Under the pieces are notes generated by a model that saw only the letters and a list, made by a program, of their open reading frames with translations, did no database searches and had not been told where the DNA came from. Made by a program: the position numbers and the translations under genes. Below, piece after piece: positions 54,190-63,336 of a stretch of 64,000 nucleotides of DNA (its first letter is position 1; each line of letters begins with the position of its first letter). The DNA is from Grimontia kaedaensis (GTDB lineage: Bacteria; Pseudomonadota; Gammaproteobacteria; Enterobacterales; Vibrionaceae): contig NZ_CP082275.1 of the NCBI RefSeq assembly GCF_023746615.1, positions 1,178,001 through 1,242,000 on the forward strand, given 5' to 3'.

Positions 54190-54444
54190 ATGGACGCATT
54201 TCAACGGATAGAAACACTAGACTCAGGTCATCATGACGTTCGCTACAAAGGTGTGCGTTGGGGACTTTCAGTGAAGCGCTACAGCAACGGACATGCGGTA
54301 AAAGTTTACGCAGAGTCTCTGGCGGGATCTGATTTTATCAGCGGGAATTTGTATCTTGTTGATGATATCTGGTCGTTGAAACCCTGCGAAATGCCGAGAG
54401 AGAAAGTGATGTTATTTATCCTCGGTTTTGAGATACAAAAATAA
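54190..54444 (+). CDS. Hypothetical protein (84 aa)
   Basis: An 84-residue soluble protein. Beta-strand-like segments (HHDVRYKGVRWGLSVKRYSNGHAVKVYAES, DFISGNLYLVDDIWSLKPCEMPREKVMLFILGFEI) suggest a small beta fold. It starts 17 bp after the methyltransferase stop and ends just before a bidirectional terminator, so it belongs to that operon. No function is recognised. Confidence 0.6.
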   Translation: MDAFQRIETLDSGHHDVRYKGVRWGLSVKRYSNGHAVKVYAESLAGSDFISGNLYLVDDIWSLKPCEMPREKVMLFILGFEIQK

Positions 54445-54474
54445 CAAAGCCCGCGTTTGCGGGCTTTGTTTTAT
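54443..54474. terminator. Bidirectional terminator overlapping the aspS stop
   Basis: AACAAAGCCCGC / GCGGGCTTTGTT stem with a 4-nt loop and T-runs in both directions, shared by the convergent genes at 54190 and 54471. Confidence 0.85.
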
Positions 54475-54872
54475 AGGTGTTTTTCGCAATCTTCACTGCG
54501 AATGGTTCGATCCAGAACTGGGCGTCCGCGTGCATCGCGGAAAAGCAGTTTGTAGTGCACACCTTTTTCCATCAGCGAATAGATTTCGTTATCCGTACAA
54601 TAGGTTTTCTCCAAACCTTCAGCCAGCGCAGCGGGTGCAACATCACCGCTACCTGAATACAGCAACGTCAGTTCAATTTCAGTGCTGTTAGATTTTGCGC
54701 GTATCAAATTGTATCCGTTCATTTGAATCGGTACGAGTTTGCTCAGCATGTCTGCACGCTGTGAAGCGAAGGATTCCGCTATCTCGAGATCTGAAGTGCT
54801 TGAACAGGCCGAAAGCACCAGTGCTGCGGCACTCATCAGCGCGATACGTCCTGTTTTGAGAGTCTTTCGCAT
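54471..54872 (-). CDS. aspS: Type II secretion pilotin AspS (GspS-beta) lipoprotein
   Basis: The protein has 133 residues. A lipobox SAC gives Cys23 as the lipidated residue, followed by a small domain with two Cys (C92, C129) placed to form a disulfide. The tail is GRPVLDRTIRSEDCEKHL. This matches the Vibrio-type pilotin AspS, which escorts the GspD secretin to the outer membrane. AspS genes are usually unlinked to the gsp operon, as here. An unrelated lipoprotein is the alternative. Confidence 0.8.
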   Translation of the reverse strand: MRKTLKTGRIALMSAAALVLSACSSTSDLEIAESFASQRADMLSKLVPIQMNGYNLIRAKSNSTEIELTLLYSGSGDVAPAALAEGLEKTYCTDNEIYSLMEKGVHYKLLFRDARGRPVLDRTIRSEDCEKHL

Positions 54873-54906
54873 TGAATATTCCTATGCGTTTAATCTGCCG
54901 CTGAAA

Positions 54907-55209
54907 TTACGCGGGCAAAACTTTTTTAAATGGCTTCACGATAACGTCTTTGTAGACGCCCGCCTCGATATAAGGATCTGAATCTGCCCATACTTTGGCA
55001 TCTTCCAAACTATCAAACTTAGCAATCACGGTTGAGCCAGTGAAACCCGCTTCGCCTGGGTCTTCACTGTCGATAGCTGGATTCGGGCCTGCTACTAAAA
55101 GGCGATCTTGTGTTTCCAAATCGCGTAAACGGGCGAGGTGTTGTTCCCTCACTTGCATTCTTAACGGTAAACTGTTTTCAACATCTTGTGAAAAAATGAC
55201 GTACCACAT
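54907..55209 (-). CDS. yciI: YciI family protein
   Basis: A 100-residue protein starting at MWYVIFSQDVENSL (ATG 55209); an in-frame start at 55284 has no family support. It is a dimeric alpha/beta-barrel fold related to muconolactone isomerase. It keeps the conserved His and Asp (REQHLARLRDL; AKVWADSDPYIEAGVYKDVIVKPF). The cellular role is unknown. It sits in the order yciI-yciA-yciB-trp that is common in vibrios. Confidence 0.88.
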   Translation of the reverse strand: MWYVIFSQDVENSLPLRMQVREQHLARLRDLETQDRLLVAGPNPAIDSEDPGEAGFTGSTVIAKFDSLEDAKVWADSDPYIEAGVYKDVIVKPFKKVLPA

Positions 55210-55295
55210 CCGTGCTTTCTCCGAGTTTTTCTCGTCTAGTGTCTTCGGCCTATTGTATGCAAGGCTACACGATTGCGCAGGCAAGTTTTTCTGAT

Positions 55296-55694
55296 TTATG
55301 ACTTATTTATCGGTCTTGGGCGCCCGTCACCATTAATAGCAACATAATTGAACGTTGCTTCACAGACTTTGCGGCGGGTACCAATGCCGTCTGTTGCCAC
55401 GGGCTTCACCCAGACTTCCAGGCTGACACTCATTGAAGTGCGGCCAATGCGGGTGCATTCACCGTAACAACAAACGACATCGCCGACTGAGACAGGGGTT
55501 TTGAACACTATTTCCTGAACAGAGACGGTAACCACGCGACCGTGGGAGATCTCCTTCGCCAAAATGGCGCCAGCTAAATCAAGCTGGGACATAATCCAAC
55601 CGCCAAAAATATCACCATTAGCATTGGTGTCAGCGGGCATAGCAAGTGTTCGCAGTAAGAGTTGACCGCGAGGGCAATTATTCGTTTCCGACAT
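55296..55694 (-). CDS. yciA: Acyl-CoA thioesterase YciA
   Basis: A 132-residue hotdog thioesterase. The conserved active-site block is MPADTNANGDIFGGWIMSQLDLAGAI (about residues 18-44), with the Asp and Asn-Gly-Asp typical of YciA/BACH. The VCEATFNYVAINGDGRPRPI tail is usual. It hydrolyses a range of acyl-CoAs and helps control the CoA pool. It lies between yciI and a MITE-like element that separates it from yciB. Confidence 0.92.
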   Translation of the reverse strand: MSETNNCPRGQLLLRTLAMPADTNANGDIFGGWIMSQLDLAGAILAKEISHGRVVTVSVQEIVFKTPVSVGDVVCCYGECTRIGRTSMSVSLEVWVKPVATDGIGTRRKVCEATFNYVAINGDGRPRPINKS

Positions 55695-55736
55695 GATACG
55701 ACTTCCGGGAAATGAAATTGAAAAAGGGTGAGCCTA

Positions 55737-56014
55737 GGGGCTGTTGACCTTTGGTGGTTAAATTTTGTTCTGACTATAAGCGTTTTAGGCGCGGCGAGGT
55801 ATGTGCCGCCTAGTCATTCTAAGCAAACACACCTCAACAAAGTATAAAACGCTTAGAGTACGGGACGCGCAGTCGAACCCTTCAGGCAGCGTTTGTAAGG
55901 AATTTCTGCTGCGTTATCAGCTTCTCATGTAGGCTAGCTACACATCGAAGCCTCTGCCTTGCATAAAATCCCCAAAAGCAGCTGCAAAAAATCATCACCA
56001 AAGGTCAGCAGCTC
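55737..56014. mobile_element. MITE-like element with 20-bp inverted ends and TA flanks
   Basis: The ends GGGGCTGTTGACCTTTGGTG (55737-55756) and the complement of CACCAAAGGTCAGCAGCTCC (55995-56014) match at 18 of 20 bases. Both ends are flanked by TA (55735-55736, 56015-56016), the target duplication of IS630/Tc1-type elements. The 278-bp interior has no open frame. It does contain further dyads (for example TATAAGCGTTTTAGGCG... / ...TATAAAACGCTTA). The element fills the yciA-yciB gap and is probably moved by a transposase supplied in trans. Confidence 0.7.
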
Positions 56015-56044
56015 CTAACACCCTAAGATTGTTTTAAGTACAAT

Positions 56045-56590
56045 TTATTGTTCTTCTGAATCGGTTTCTTTTGGCATGTGCTTGTAGATGTAAACACCGC
56101 TCACCATGGTAAATGCCAACGTCAGTGCTAACAAACCGAACACTTTGAAGTTTACCCAAACATCCAGTGGCATCTGATAGGCGACATAAACGTTGAGCAC
56201 CGCCAACGCAGCGAAAAAACCAACCCATGCCGAGTTGATGTTTCGCCACACATAGTCTGGCAGGGTAATTTCTTTGCCAAGCATGCCTTTGATAAGCGGC
56301 TTACCCAGAACCTGAGATATCGTCAATCCAATGGCAAACAGGGCGTAAACGATCGTTACTTTCCATTTGATGAAATTGTCATCTTGGAAAAACAGCGTCA
56401 TACCGCCGAAAACGGCCACCAATACTGCTGTGACTATCTGCATCTTCTCGACTTTTTGGTAGAGCACCCACGTAGCGGCGACTTGGATAATTGTCGCGAC
56501 AATCAGCGCTCCCGTTGCTGTGTAGATGTCGTACATCTTGTAAAGCGCGAAGAAGATAATGAGCGGGATAAAGTCGAGAAGCTGTTTCAT
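56045..56590 (-). CDS. yciB: Inner membrane-spanning protein YciB
   Basis: A 181-residue septation protein A/YciB family member with about five or six membrane helices. It opens KQLLDFIPLIIFFALYKMYDIYTATGALIVATI, and NINSAWVGFFAALAVLNVYVAYQ is present. It affects envelope synthesis and cell division. It is adjacent to the trp operon and on the same strand, as in enterics and vibrios. It ends in an acidic stretch (PKETDSEEQ). Confidence 0.93.
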   Translation of the reverse strand: MKQLLDFIPLIIFFALYKMYDIYTATGALIVATIIQVAATWVLYQKVEKMQIVTAVLVAVFGGMTLFFQDDNFIKWKVTIVYALFAIGLTISQVLGKPLIKGMLGKEITLPDYVWRNINSAWVGFFAALAVLNVYVAYQMPLDVWVNFKVFGLLALTLAFTMVSGVYIYKHMPKETDSEEQ

Positions 56591-56693
56591 TCAGAGAGTG
56601 ATCCTTGTGGCAGAGCTTTAGGCATGCTCAATAAGACCCAAAGTTTACCGAAAACTTCTGGCAGTTAAAACGTAAAGGCGATAGAGAAAAGAA

Positions 56694-56716
56694 AAGGCCA
56701 TCGGATGATGGCCTTA
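56694..56716 (-). terminator. trp operon terminator
   Basis: AAGGCCATC / GATGGCCTT hairpin followed by TTCTTTTC on the minus strand, 29 bp past the trpA stop. Confidence 0.78.
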
Positions 56717-56744
56717 AACATCGGAGATTTGGAACGACTTCTGC

Positions 56745-57566
56745 TTACTTGGTTGTTGCCGCTTTCATGTTTGCAACGAACTCGCCAAGCTCCTTCAGCA
56801 TGTTTGCTTCATCAGCCACATTGCGCTCGATGATCTTAACAACCGCTGAACCTGAAATCGCACCTGCTGCGCCTGCTGTAATCGCTTCTTTCACCTGTGC
56901 TGGCTCAGAGATACCAAAGCCCAGCAGAGGGCGAGGTGCATCGAACGCCGACAGTTGAGCGAGCAGGTGCTCAATTGGCTTACCAGCCTTGGTTTCTGCA
57001 CCAGTAACACCAGCACGGGAAAGCAGGTAAGTGTAGCCACCGCCAAGTTCAGAAATGGTTTTCAGGGTTTCTTCGTTCGCGTTTGGTGGCGCGATAAAGA
57101 TAGCATGGACACCATGTTTGGTAGCAGACTCGCGGAACTCGGCAGATTCGCCGGCAGGCACATCAGCTATCAGTACCGAATCCACACCGGCTTCTGCACA
57201 CTTAGCATAGAAGTTATCGACACCATTGGCGAAAACCAGGTTTGCGTACATCAGAAGGCCAACAGGGATATTAGGATGACGCTCACGCACTTCCTTCAGG
57301 ATGCTGAAGCAGTTATCTGGGGTAGTGCCAGACTCCAATGCACGGATTGTGGCACCCTGAATGGTTGGGCCATCGGCCAGTGGATCTGAGAACGGAATGC
57401 CCAGCTCCAGCGCGTCAGCACCATTTTCAATCAGCGTTTCAATGATACGCAGTGATTGTTCTGGATTTGGATCGCCAATGGTGACAAAAGGAACAAATGC
57501 GCCTTCACCTTTAGCATCCAGCTTTTCGAACATCGCTTCATAGCGGTGAGACAAGGTAGCAGCCAT
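56745..57566 (-). CDS. trpA: Tryptophan synthase alpha subunit
   Basis: A 273-residue TIM barrel. It has the catalytic Glu (GAFVPFVTIGDPNPE region) and Asp (LELGIPFSDPLADGPTIQ), plus GFGISEPAQVKEAI for phosphate binding. It cleaves indole-3-glycerol phosphate to indole, which is channelled to TrpB. It is the last gene of the operon and overlaps the trpB stop by one base. Confidence 0.97.
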   Translation of the reverse strand: MAATLSHRYEAMFEKLDAKGEGAFVPFVTIGDPNPEQSLRIIETLIENGADALELGIPFSDPLADGPTIQGATIRALESGTTPDNCFSILKEVRERHPNIPVGLLMYANLVFANGVDNFYAKCAEAGVDSVLIADVPAGESAEFRESATKHGVHAIFIAPPNANEETLKTISELGGGYTYLLSRAGVTGAETKAGKPIEHLLAQLSAFDAPRPLLGFGISEPAQVKEAITAGAAGAISGSAVVKIIERNVADEANMLKELGEFVANMKAATTK

Positions 57567-58756
57567 TACATCACTCCTTTTTCTTTCAAAATGTCGTGGA
57601 CAGTAAAGATGTCCTTGTCACCGCGGCCTGACAGGTTCACTACAAGCAGCTGCTCTTTATCTGGGTTTTCTTTTGCCATCTTCAGCGCATACGCCAAAGC
57701 ATGAGCAGATTCCAGTGCTGGAATGATGCCTTCGTGACGAGCCAGTTCCTGGAAGGATTCCAGCGCTTCGTCATCGGTAATTGCCACGTATTCGGCGCGG
57801 CCGATAGAATTCAGGTGCGCGTGCTGAGGGCCAACCGATGGGAAGTCGAGGCCGGCAGACACAGAGTAAGACTCTTCTACCTGACCATTTGGATCCTGCA
57901 TCAGTGGCGCTTTCATACCAAAGAAGATGCCGAGTTTTCCGTGTTTAAGCGGCGCACCATGTTGGTCTGTGTCCAGACCCAGACCTGCAGGCTCAACGCC
58001 AATCAGACCTACATCGGTTTCTTCGATGAAATCAGCGAACATACCAATAGCGTTGGAACCACCGCCCACACAGGCGATAACGCTGTCTGGCAGGCGGCCT
58101 TCGATTTCCAGAATTTGCTGCTTGGTCTCTTCACCAATCATCTTCTGGAACTCGCGAACAATCGTCGGGAATGGGTGAGGACCCGCCGCGGTACCAAGCA
58201 AATAGTGAGCTTCTTCGTAACTTGCAGACCAGTCACGCAGCGCTTCGTTACAGGCATCTTTCAGTGTGGAGGAACCAGAGTGAACCGGGATGACCTCTGC
58301 GCCCATCAGCTTCATGCGGAATACGTTCGGGCTTTGACGTTCAACGTCTTTTGCACCCATGTACACGCGGCATTTCAAATCCAGCAGGGCACAAGCCAGT
58401 GCCGTTGCTACACCGTGTTGGCCAGCGCCGGTTTCGGCAATGATTTCTTTTTTGCCCATACGCTTGGCCAGTAGCGCCTGACCCAATACCTGATTGGTTT
58501 TGTGTGCACCGCCGTGGAGCAGATCTTCACGTTTCAGGTAAAGTTTGGTTTTCGTCCCTTTGGTCAGGTTGCGGCAAAGGGTGAGGGCAGTAGGACGACC
58601 CGCATACTCTTTCAGAAGAGAAATGAACTCTTCCTGAAAAGCTGGATCGTTCTGTGCGTCAATAAACGCTTGCTCCAGTTGGTCTAACGCTGGAACCAGA
58701 ATTTGAGGAACATACTGTCCGCCAAACTCTCCAAAATAGGCGTTTAACTTAGTCAT
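57566..58756 (-). CDS. trpB: Tryptophan synthase beta subunit
   Basis: A 396-residue PLP enzyme. The PLP-binding Lys86 is in LLHGGAHKTNQVLG, and GAGQHGVATA and the phosphate cradle CVGGGSNAIGMF are intact. It condenses indole with serine to tryptophan. It is followed at one base overlap by trpA and preceded by 8 bp after trpCF. The length is standard. Confidence 0.97.
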   Translation of the reverse strand: MTKLNAYFGEFGGQYVPQILVPALDQLEQAFIDAQNDPAFQEEFISLLKEYAGRPTALTLCRNLTKGTKTKLYLKREDLLHGGAHKTNQVLGQALLAKRMGKKEIIAETGAGQHGVATALACALLDLKCRVYMGAKDVERQSPNVFRMKLMGAEVIPVHSGSSTLKDACNEALRDWSASYEEAHYLLGTAAGPHPFPTIVREFQKMIGEETKQQILEIEGRLPDSVIACVGGGSNAIGMFADFIEETDVGLIGVEPAGLGLDTDQHGAPLKHGKLGIFFGMKAPLMQDPNGQVEESYSVSAGLDFPSVGPQHAHLNSIGRAEYVAITDDEALESFQELARHEGIIPALESAHALAYALKMAKENPDKEQLLVVNLSGRGDKDIFTVHDILKEKGVM

Positions 58757-58764
58757 AACAGTCC

Positions 58765-60132
58765 TTAGTAATCTCTCAGCGCCGTAAATGCAGCGTCCAA
58801 TTTGTCTTTATCTTTGATACCCGGTTCGCTTTCCACGCCCGAGTTAAAATCGAGTCCCGCACAGCCGATTTGCGCAGCTTCTTTTGCGTTCTCTGATGAC
58901 AGTCCACCGGCCAGCATCAGGCTTTCTTTTTGTTCATCCGGCACCAAAGACCAGTCGAACTGTGTTCCTGTACCGCCGCTTTGATTGCCGACGCGGCTGT
59001 CCAGAAGATTGCGATCAGCGTTAGGCTCAATGTGAGGAACCGTGTCGCTTACGCCATGCGCTTTCCAAATTTGGGTACCTTTAGGCAACTCGGCACGGAG
59101 CTGTTTCACGTATTCGCTGTCTTCAGCGCCGTGAAGTTGAACCGCAGCCAGACTTAACGCTTTTGCAGTGTCAGCGACATGGTTCAGGTCGTGGTTCTGG
59201 AAAACGCCAACGTATTGCAGCGGCGCGCCTTCCATCACTTTTCGCGCTGCTTCTAAATCGACATAACGAGGCGATTTTTCAACGAAAATCAGGCCGCCGT
59301 AGTTGGCATAAGAATCGTAAGCCGCTTTGGCATCTTCCGAGCGGGTTAGGCCACATACCTTGTTGTCACCGTAAAGCACACGGCGAACCGCCTGTTCGAC
59401 ATCGGTTTCTGCCATCAGCGAGCTACCAATCAGGAAGCCATTCGCAAACGGTGCCAATTCGCGGATTTGCTGGTGGGTATAAATACCCGACTCTGAAATC
59501 ACAATGCGATCATCAGGCAGGCGAGGTGCCAGTTCCTTGGTACGGTTCAGATCAATGCTTAGGTCACGCAAGTTGCGGTTATTGATGCCAACAACTTTGG
59601 CCTCTAGAGCAATCGCACGCTCCAGTTCTTCTTCGTTACTGACTTCCGTCAATACACCGAGGTTCAGCTCATGCGCGACCGCTGCTAGTGTTTGGTACTC
59701 TTCATCGTTAAGTACAGATAGCATCAGCAGAATGGCATCGGCTTGATGATGGCGCGCAAGGTACACCTGGTAGGTGTCGACCATGAAATCTTTGCAAAGC
59801 ACAGGGCAAGGGACTTGTGAACGAACAATTGGCAGAAAATCGAAATTGCCCTGGAAGTACTTTTCATCCGTCAACACTGAGACCGCAGCAGCATGGTTGC
59901 CGTAAACACCCGCGATGTAGTTGAGATCAAAGTCATCACGAATCAGGCCTTTGGAAGGTGACGCCTTTTTACACTCAAGGATGAACTTCGCTGGGTTACC
60001 AGAAAGCGCGTCGTAGAAGCTACGATCGCTGGGTACCAAGTCGTTAATAAAACTCTCTAGTGGTTGCGACTCTCTACGCGCCGCTACCCACTGTTTTTTG
60101 TCTTCAACAATTTTTGCCAGTACCGTTTCCAT
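58765..60132 (-). CDS. trpCF: Bifunctional indole-3-glycerol-phosphate synthase / phosphoribosylanthranilate isomerase
   Basis: A 455-residue fusion of two barrels. The N-terminal IGPS (about 1-255) has ILECKKASPSKGLIRDDFD, PVLCKDFMVDTYQVYLARHHQADAILLM and VVGINNRNLRDLSID. The C-terminal PRAI (about 257-455) has KVCGLTRSEDAKAAYDSYANYGGLIF and LAGGLSSENAKEAAQIGCAGLDFNSGVE. The fused form is normal in enterics and vibrios. It shares one base with trpD. Confidence 0.97.
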   Translation of the reverse strand: METVLAKIVEDKKQWVAARRESQPLESFINDLVPSDRSFYDALSGNPAKFILECKKASPSKGLIRDDFDLNYIAGVYGNHAAAVSVLTDEKYFQGNFDFLPIVRSQVPCPVLCKDFMVDTYQVYLARHHQADAILLMLSVLNDEEYQTLAAVAHELNLGVLTEVSNEEELERAIALEAKVVGINNRNLRDLSIDLNRTKELAPRLPDDRIVISESGIYTHQQIRELAPFANGFLIGSSLMAETDVEQAVRRVLYGDNKVCGLTRSEDAKAAYDSYANYGGLIFVEKSPRYVDLEAARKVMEGAPLQYVGVFQNHDLNHVADTAKALSLAAVQLHGAEDSEYVKQLRAELPKGTQIWKAHGVSDTVPHIEPNADRNLLDSRVGNQSGGTGTQFDWSLVPDEQKESLMLAGGLSSENAKEAAQIGCAGLDFNSGVESEPGIKDKDKLDAAFTALRDY

Positions 60133-61133
60133 TAGTTGCTCCGAAATGCCAGTTGCTGAACCAGTTCGAATGGCTTACCACTATTCATCACATCCAGCGC
60201 TTTTTGCGTGTTAGCTTTGAGATCTTCTTGTCCAAACAGGCGCAGCAGTAAAGCCACGTTAACAGCGACAGCAGATTGCTGTGCGTCGGTGCCTTTGCCC
60301 TGAAGGATTTGCGAAATGATTTCGCGGTTTTCTTCTGGCGTCCCGCCTTTTATGGATTCAAGTGGGTAGGTCTGAACGCCAAAATCTTCCGGTGTCAGTG
60401 TGTATTCAGTGATGACGCCATCTTTGATTTCCGCGACCGTTGTTTCACCGTGAATCGCCACTTCATCCAAACCACTGCCGTGAACAACGGCTGCGCGTTT
60501 CATGTTGAGGTTCAGCATGGTTTCGGCAATTGGGCGAACCAGTGCCTTGTCGTAAACACCCATCAATTCCAGCGTTGGCTTCGCAGGGTTAATCAGTGGA
60601 CCCAGCAAGTTGAAGATGGTGCGGGTTTTCATGGTTTGGCGAACCGGCATCGCGTGGCGAACACCGCTGTGATACTGAGGTGCAAACAGGAAGCACACGC
60701 CCAAGTCATCCAGTGCGCCGCGCGCGGTTTCAGGACTCATCGCCAGGTCGATACCAAATGCAGCTAACAGGTCAGAAGAACCCGATTTGCTCGAAACACC
60801 GCGGTTACCGTGCTTGGCGACTTTCACGCCACATGCTGCGGCAACGAATGCTGCGGTGGTTGAAATGTTGATGGTGTTTGCGCCATCGCCGCCAGTGCCT
60901 ACGATGTCAGCGAAATCATAATCTGGTGTTGGGAATGGGTTGGCGTTTTCTGTGAGTGCAGACGCTGCACCCGCGATCTCTTCTGGCGTTTCGCCTTTGA
61001 TTTTCAATGCGGTCAGCGCTGCTGACAGCAGAATTGGGTCAAGCTCGCCTTTGATAATGGTGTCAAACAGCTGATGGCTCTCTTCCTGCGACAAAGATGT
61101 CTGGTCATAAAGTTTGTTAATAATCGCTTCCAT
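60132..61133 (-). CDS. trpD: Anthranilate phosphoribosyltransferase
   Basis: A 333-residue enzyme. The PRPP-binding GTGGDGANTINISTTAAFVAA (about residues 81-101) and KHGNRGVSSKSGSSDLLAAFG are present. Unlike E. coli, where TrpD is fused to the TrpG amidotransferase, here TrpG is encoded separately just upstream, the usual vibrio arrangement. Confidence 0.97.
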   Translation of the reverse strand: MEAIINKLYDQTSLSQEESHQLFDTIIKGELDPILLSAALTALKIKGETPEEIAGAASALTENANPFPTPDYDFADIVGTGGDGANTINISTTAAFVAAACGVKVAKHGNRGVSSKSGSSDLLAAFGIDLAMSPETARGALDDLGVCFLFAPQYHSGVRHAMPVRQTMKTRTIFNLLGPLINPAKPTLELMGVYDKALVRPIAETMLNLNMKRAAVVHGSGLDEVAIHGETTVAEIKDGVITEYTLTPEDFGVQTYPLESIKGGTPEENREIISQILQGKGTDAQQSAVAVNVALLLRLFGQEDLKANTQKALDVMNSGKPFELVQQLAFRSN

Positions 61134-61156
61134 AATGCTCTCCTTGTCTTTGTCGA

Positions 61157-61756
61157 TCAGCGCGCTTGTGTAGCCCAGTTAATGGTATTGGTTAAAAGGT
61201 CTGCGCCTTTTGTTGTAAGAATGGATTCCGGGTGGAATTGGAAACCCACCACTTTGTCTGCGTCGTTAACGACAGCCATCACCAATCCATCCACATCCGC
61301 AATCACATCCAGTGAATCTGGCACATTGGTCGCGACCAAAGAGTGGTATCGGGCAATCGTCAGCGGACTTTCGATGCTTCCAAATACATCGTGGCCGTTG
61401 TGTGTCATTAGTGACGCTTTGCCGTGAACGATTTCACCTGCGCCGGCAACAGTGCCGCCGTAAGCTTCCGTAATCGCTTGTTGGCCCAAACAAATACCAA
61501 TCATGGGCACTTTGCCTTTCAGCTTTAGAATCAGCTCTGGCATACAGCCTGCTTCTGAAGGTGCGCCAGGGCCGGGCGACAACACAACCACTGGGTTGTT
61601 GAGTTCAGACAGCGCCTTTTCGATTTGGTCTGCACTCAGGCTGTTTCGGTAAATCGTGACCGGGTAACCGAGTGAGCGGAACTGGTCGACCAGGTTGTAA
61701 GTGAATGAATCGAAGTTATCGACGAGCACAATATGTGCATTGATTTTATTGCTCAT
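61157..61756 (-). CDS. trpG: Anthranilate synthase glutamine amidotransferase component
   Basis: A 199-residue class I amidotransferase. It has nucleophile Cys89 in GICLGQQAI, the PGPGAPSEAG oxyanion region and the His-Glu pair in FQFHPESILT. It supplies ammonia to TrpE. The gene stops 23 bp before trpD and starts 2 bp after trpE, so coupling with trpE is likely. Confidence 0.95.
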   Translation of the reverse strand: MSNKINAHIVLVDNFDSFTYNLVDQFRSLGYPVTIYRNSLSADQIEKALSELNNPVVVLSPGPGAPSEAGCMPELILKLKGKVPMIGICLGQQAITEAYGGTVAGAGEIVHGKASLMTHNGHDVFGSIESPLTIARYHSLVATNVPDSLDVIADVDGLVMAVVNDADKVVGFQFHPESILTTKGADLLTNTINWATQAR

Positions 61757-61758
61757 CT

Positions 61759-63336
61759 TTATGCTCCTATGTGTGCTGCGCGAATGGCGGTAAGGACGGC
61801 AGCGGCTTTGCCACGGGTTTCGTCTGCTTCTGCCTGAGGCACAGAATCAAACACCACACCGGCGCCGGCTTGTACTTGCGCTACACCATCTTCTACATAA
61901 GCGGAGCGGATAACGATACAGGTATCCATATCGCCATGACCGGTAATGTAACCGACTGCGCCACCATAGCTGCCGCGACGGCTTTGCTCGAACTCGCGAA
62001 TCAATTGCATGGCACGGATTTTCGGGGCACCCGTCAAGGTACCCATGTTCATACAAGCTTGGTAAGCATGCAGAGCATCCAAATCATGACGAAGCTGTCC
62101 GACAACACGCGACACCAAATGCATCACATGACTGTAACGGTCTACCTGAAGAAGATCAGCGACATAGCGGGTGCCAGGTTCACTGATGCGAGCCACATCA
62201 TTTCGCGCCAAGTCAACCAGCATCATGTGCTCGGCTTTTTCTTTAATGTCGTTGCGAAGCTCTAGCTCTATACGACCATCCAGATCAAGGTTGATGGAAC
62301 CATCACTGTTTTTGCCGCGATGGCGTGTACCAGCGATCGGGTAGATTTCCACTTGATTGGTGTCTTTGCTGTATTTCAGCGCACTTTCCGGAGATGCGCC
62401 AAACAGGGTGAACTCCTCATCCTGCATGTAGAACATGTAAGGGCTCGGGTTGCCTTGTTTGAGTTTTAGGTACGCGTTTAGCGGGGAAGGGCATGGCAAA
62501 GTGAAGCGACGGCTTGGAACAACTTGGAAAACATCGCCTTTTACCACATAGCCTTTGAGCTCGTCGACCGCATTGCAGAAATCTTCATCGCTAACGGACA
62601 CGGCTACATCAACACTGTCCAGTTGCATCGCAGAAGGCATTTCGGTTGGATTCAGGCAGCTTTCCCGAATCGTCTGCAAGCGACGGCTCAAATCAAAATA
62701 GGTTTCGGTGTTTTCGTTGCCACCAAACTGGGTTGCCTGGAGCTTGGCTTTGCGACGCTGGTGGTCGATAACCAAAAGGGTTTCCGCAACATAAAACAGG
62801 TAGTCAGGACAACGGTTACCGGATTCAACCTCTGGCAGCGGTTCAAATTGCGCGACTAAGTCGTACGCGAACAAACCACCGACAAACAATGCTTCGTCTG
62901 GCAGACCATCCAGTTTGAAAGCATGCTGAACCAAACGCAGCGCATCAAAAGGGGATGGCTGGCGCAGACGGGCGTCTTCATCCAGTGTGCGGTTTTCTTC
63001 AGCGAAGTTTAAGGTTAGCAGCTCTGGCTGACGTTCACTTTCAATAGCAAGTTGTTGGCTGGCAAGCTCGGCTTCAACGGCATCAAGCACGTTGTGGCCA
63101 TTTTGGCTCTTAGCTTCGAGTTCAACTGTGCGGCCACGACAAACGATACGCACTGCTGCGTCGACCAACATCAGGCTTTTCAGGTCCTGCTTGGAATCAA
63201 TCTCGGCAGATTCAAGTAACAGGCTATGTGGTCGATCCTGACAGATCGCCGCATACAATTCAGTGGGTGCGGCGACGTATGGCACATCCAGGCTCAATAC
63301 GTCGAGTTCGCCTTTATTTAAAGCGTGGTTTTTCAC
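61759..63336 (-). CDS. trpE: Anthranilate synthase component I
   Basis: A 525-residue chorismate-utilising enzyme. The tryptophan-feedback motif LLES is at residues 40-43. The catalytic half has FGASPESALKYSKDTNQVEIYPIAGTRHRGKN, DLARNDVARISEPGTRYV and GAPKIRAMQLIREFE. Its start overlaps the preceding DAHP synthase gene, so no attenuator can lie directly ahead of it; any leader must be upstream of that gene, outside the window. Confidence 0.96.
   Translation of the reverse strand: MKNHALNKGELDVLSLDVPYVAAPTELYAAICQDRPHSLLLESAEIDSKQDLKSLMLVDAAVRIVCRGRTVELEAKSQNGHNVLDAVEAELASQQLAIESERQPELLTLNFAEENRTLDEDARLRQPSPFDALRLVQHAFKLDGLPDEALFVGGLFAYDLVAQFEPLPEVESGNRCPDYLFYVAETLLVIDHQRRKAKLQATQFGGNENTETYFDLSRRLQTIRESCLNPTEMPSAMQLDSVDVAVSVSDEDFCNAVDELKGYVVKGDVFQVVPSRRFTLPCPSPLNAYLKLKQGNPSPYMFYMQDEEFTLFGASPESALKYSKDTNQVEIYPIAGTRHRGKNSDGSINLDLDGRIELELRNDIKEKAEHMMLVDLARNDVARISEPGTRYVADLLQVDRYSHVMHLVSRVVGQLRHDLDALHAYQACMNMGTLTGAPKIRAMQLIREFEQSRRGSYGGAVGYITGHGDMDTCIVIRSAYVEDGVAQVQAGAGVVFDSVPQAEADETRGKAAAVLTAIRAAHIGA

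Noticed and set aside
57701..58474. A 257-codon plus-strand frame opposite trpB
   Set aside because: It is antisense to an intact, conserved tryptophan synthase gene and has no ribosome site or family features.
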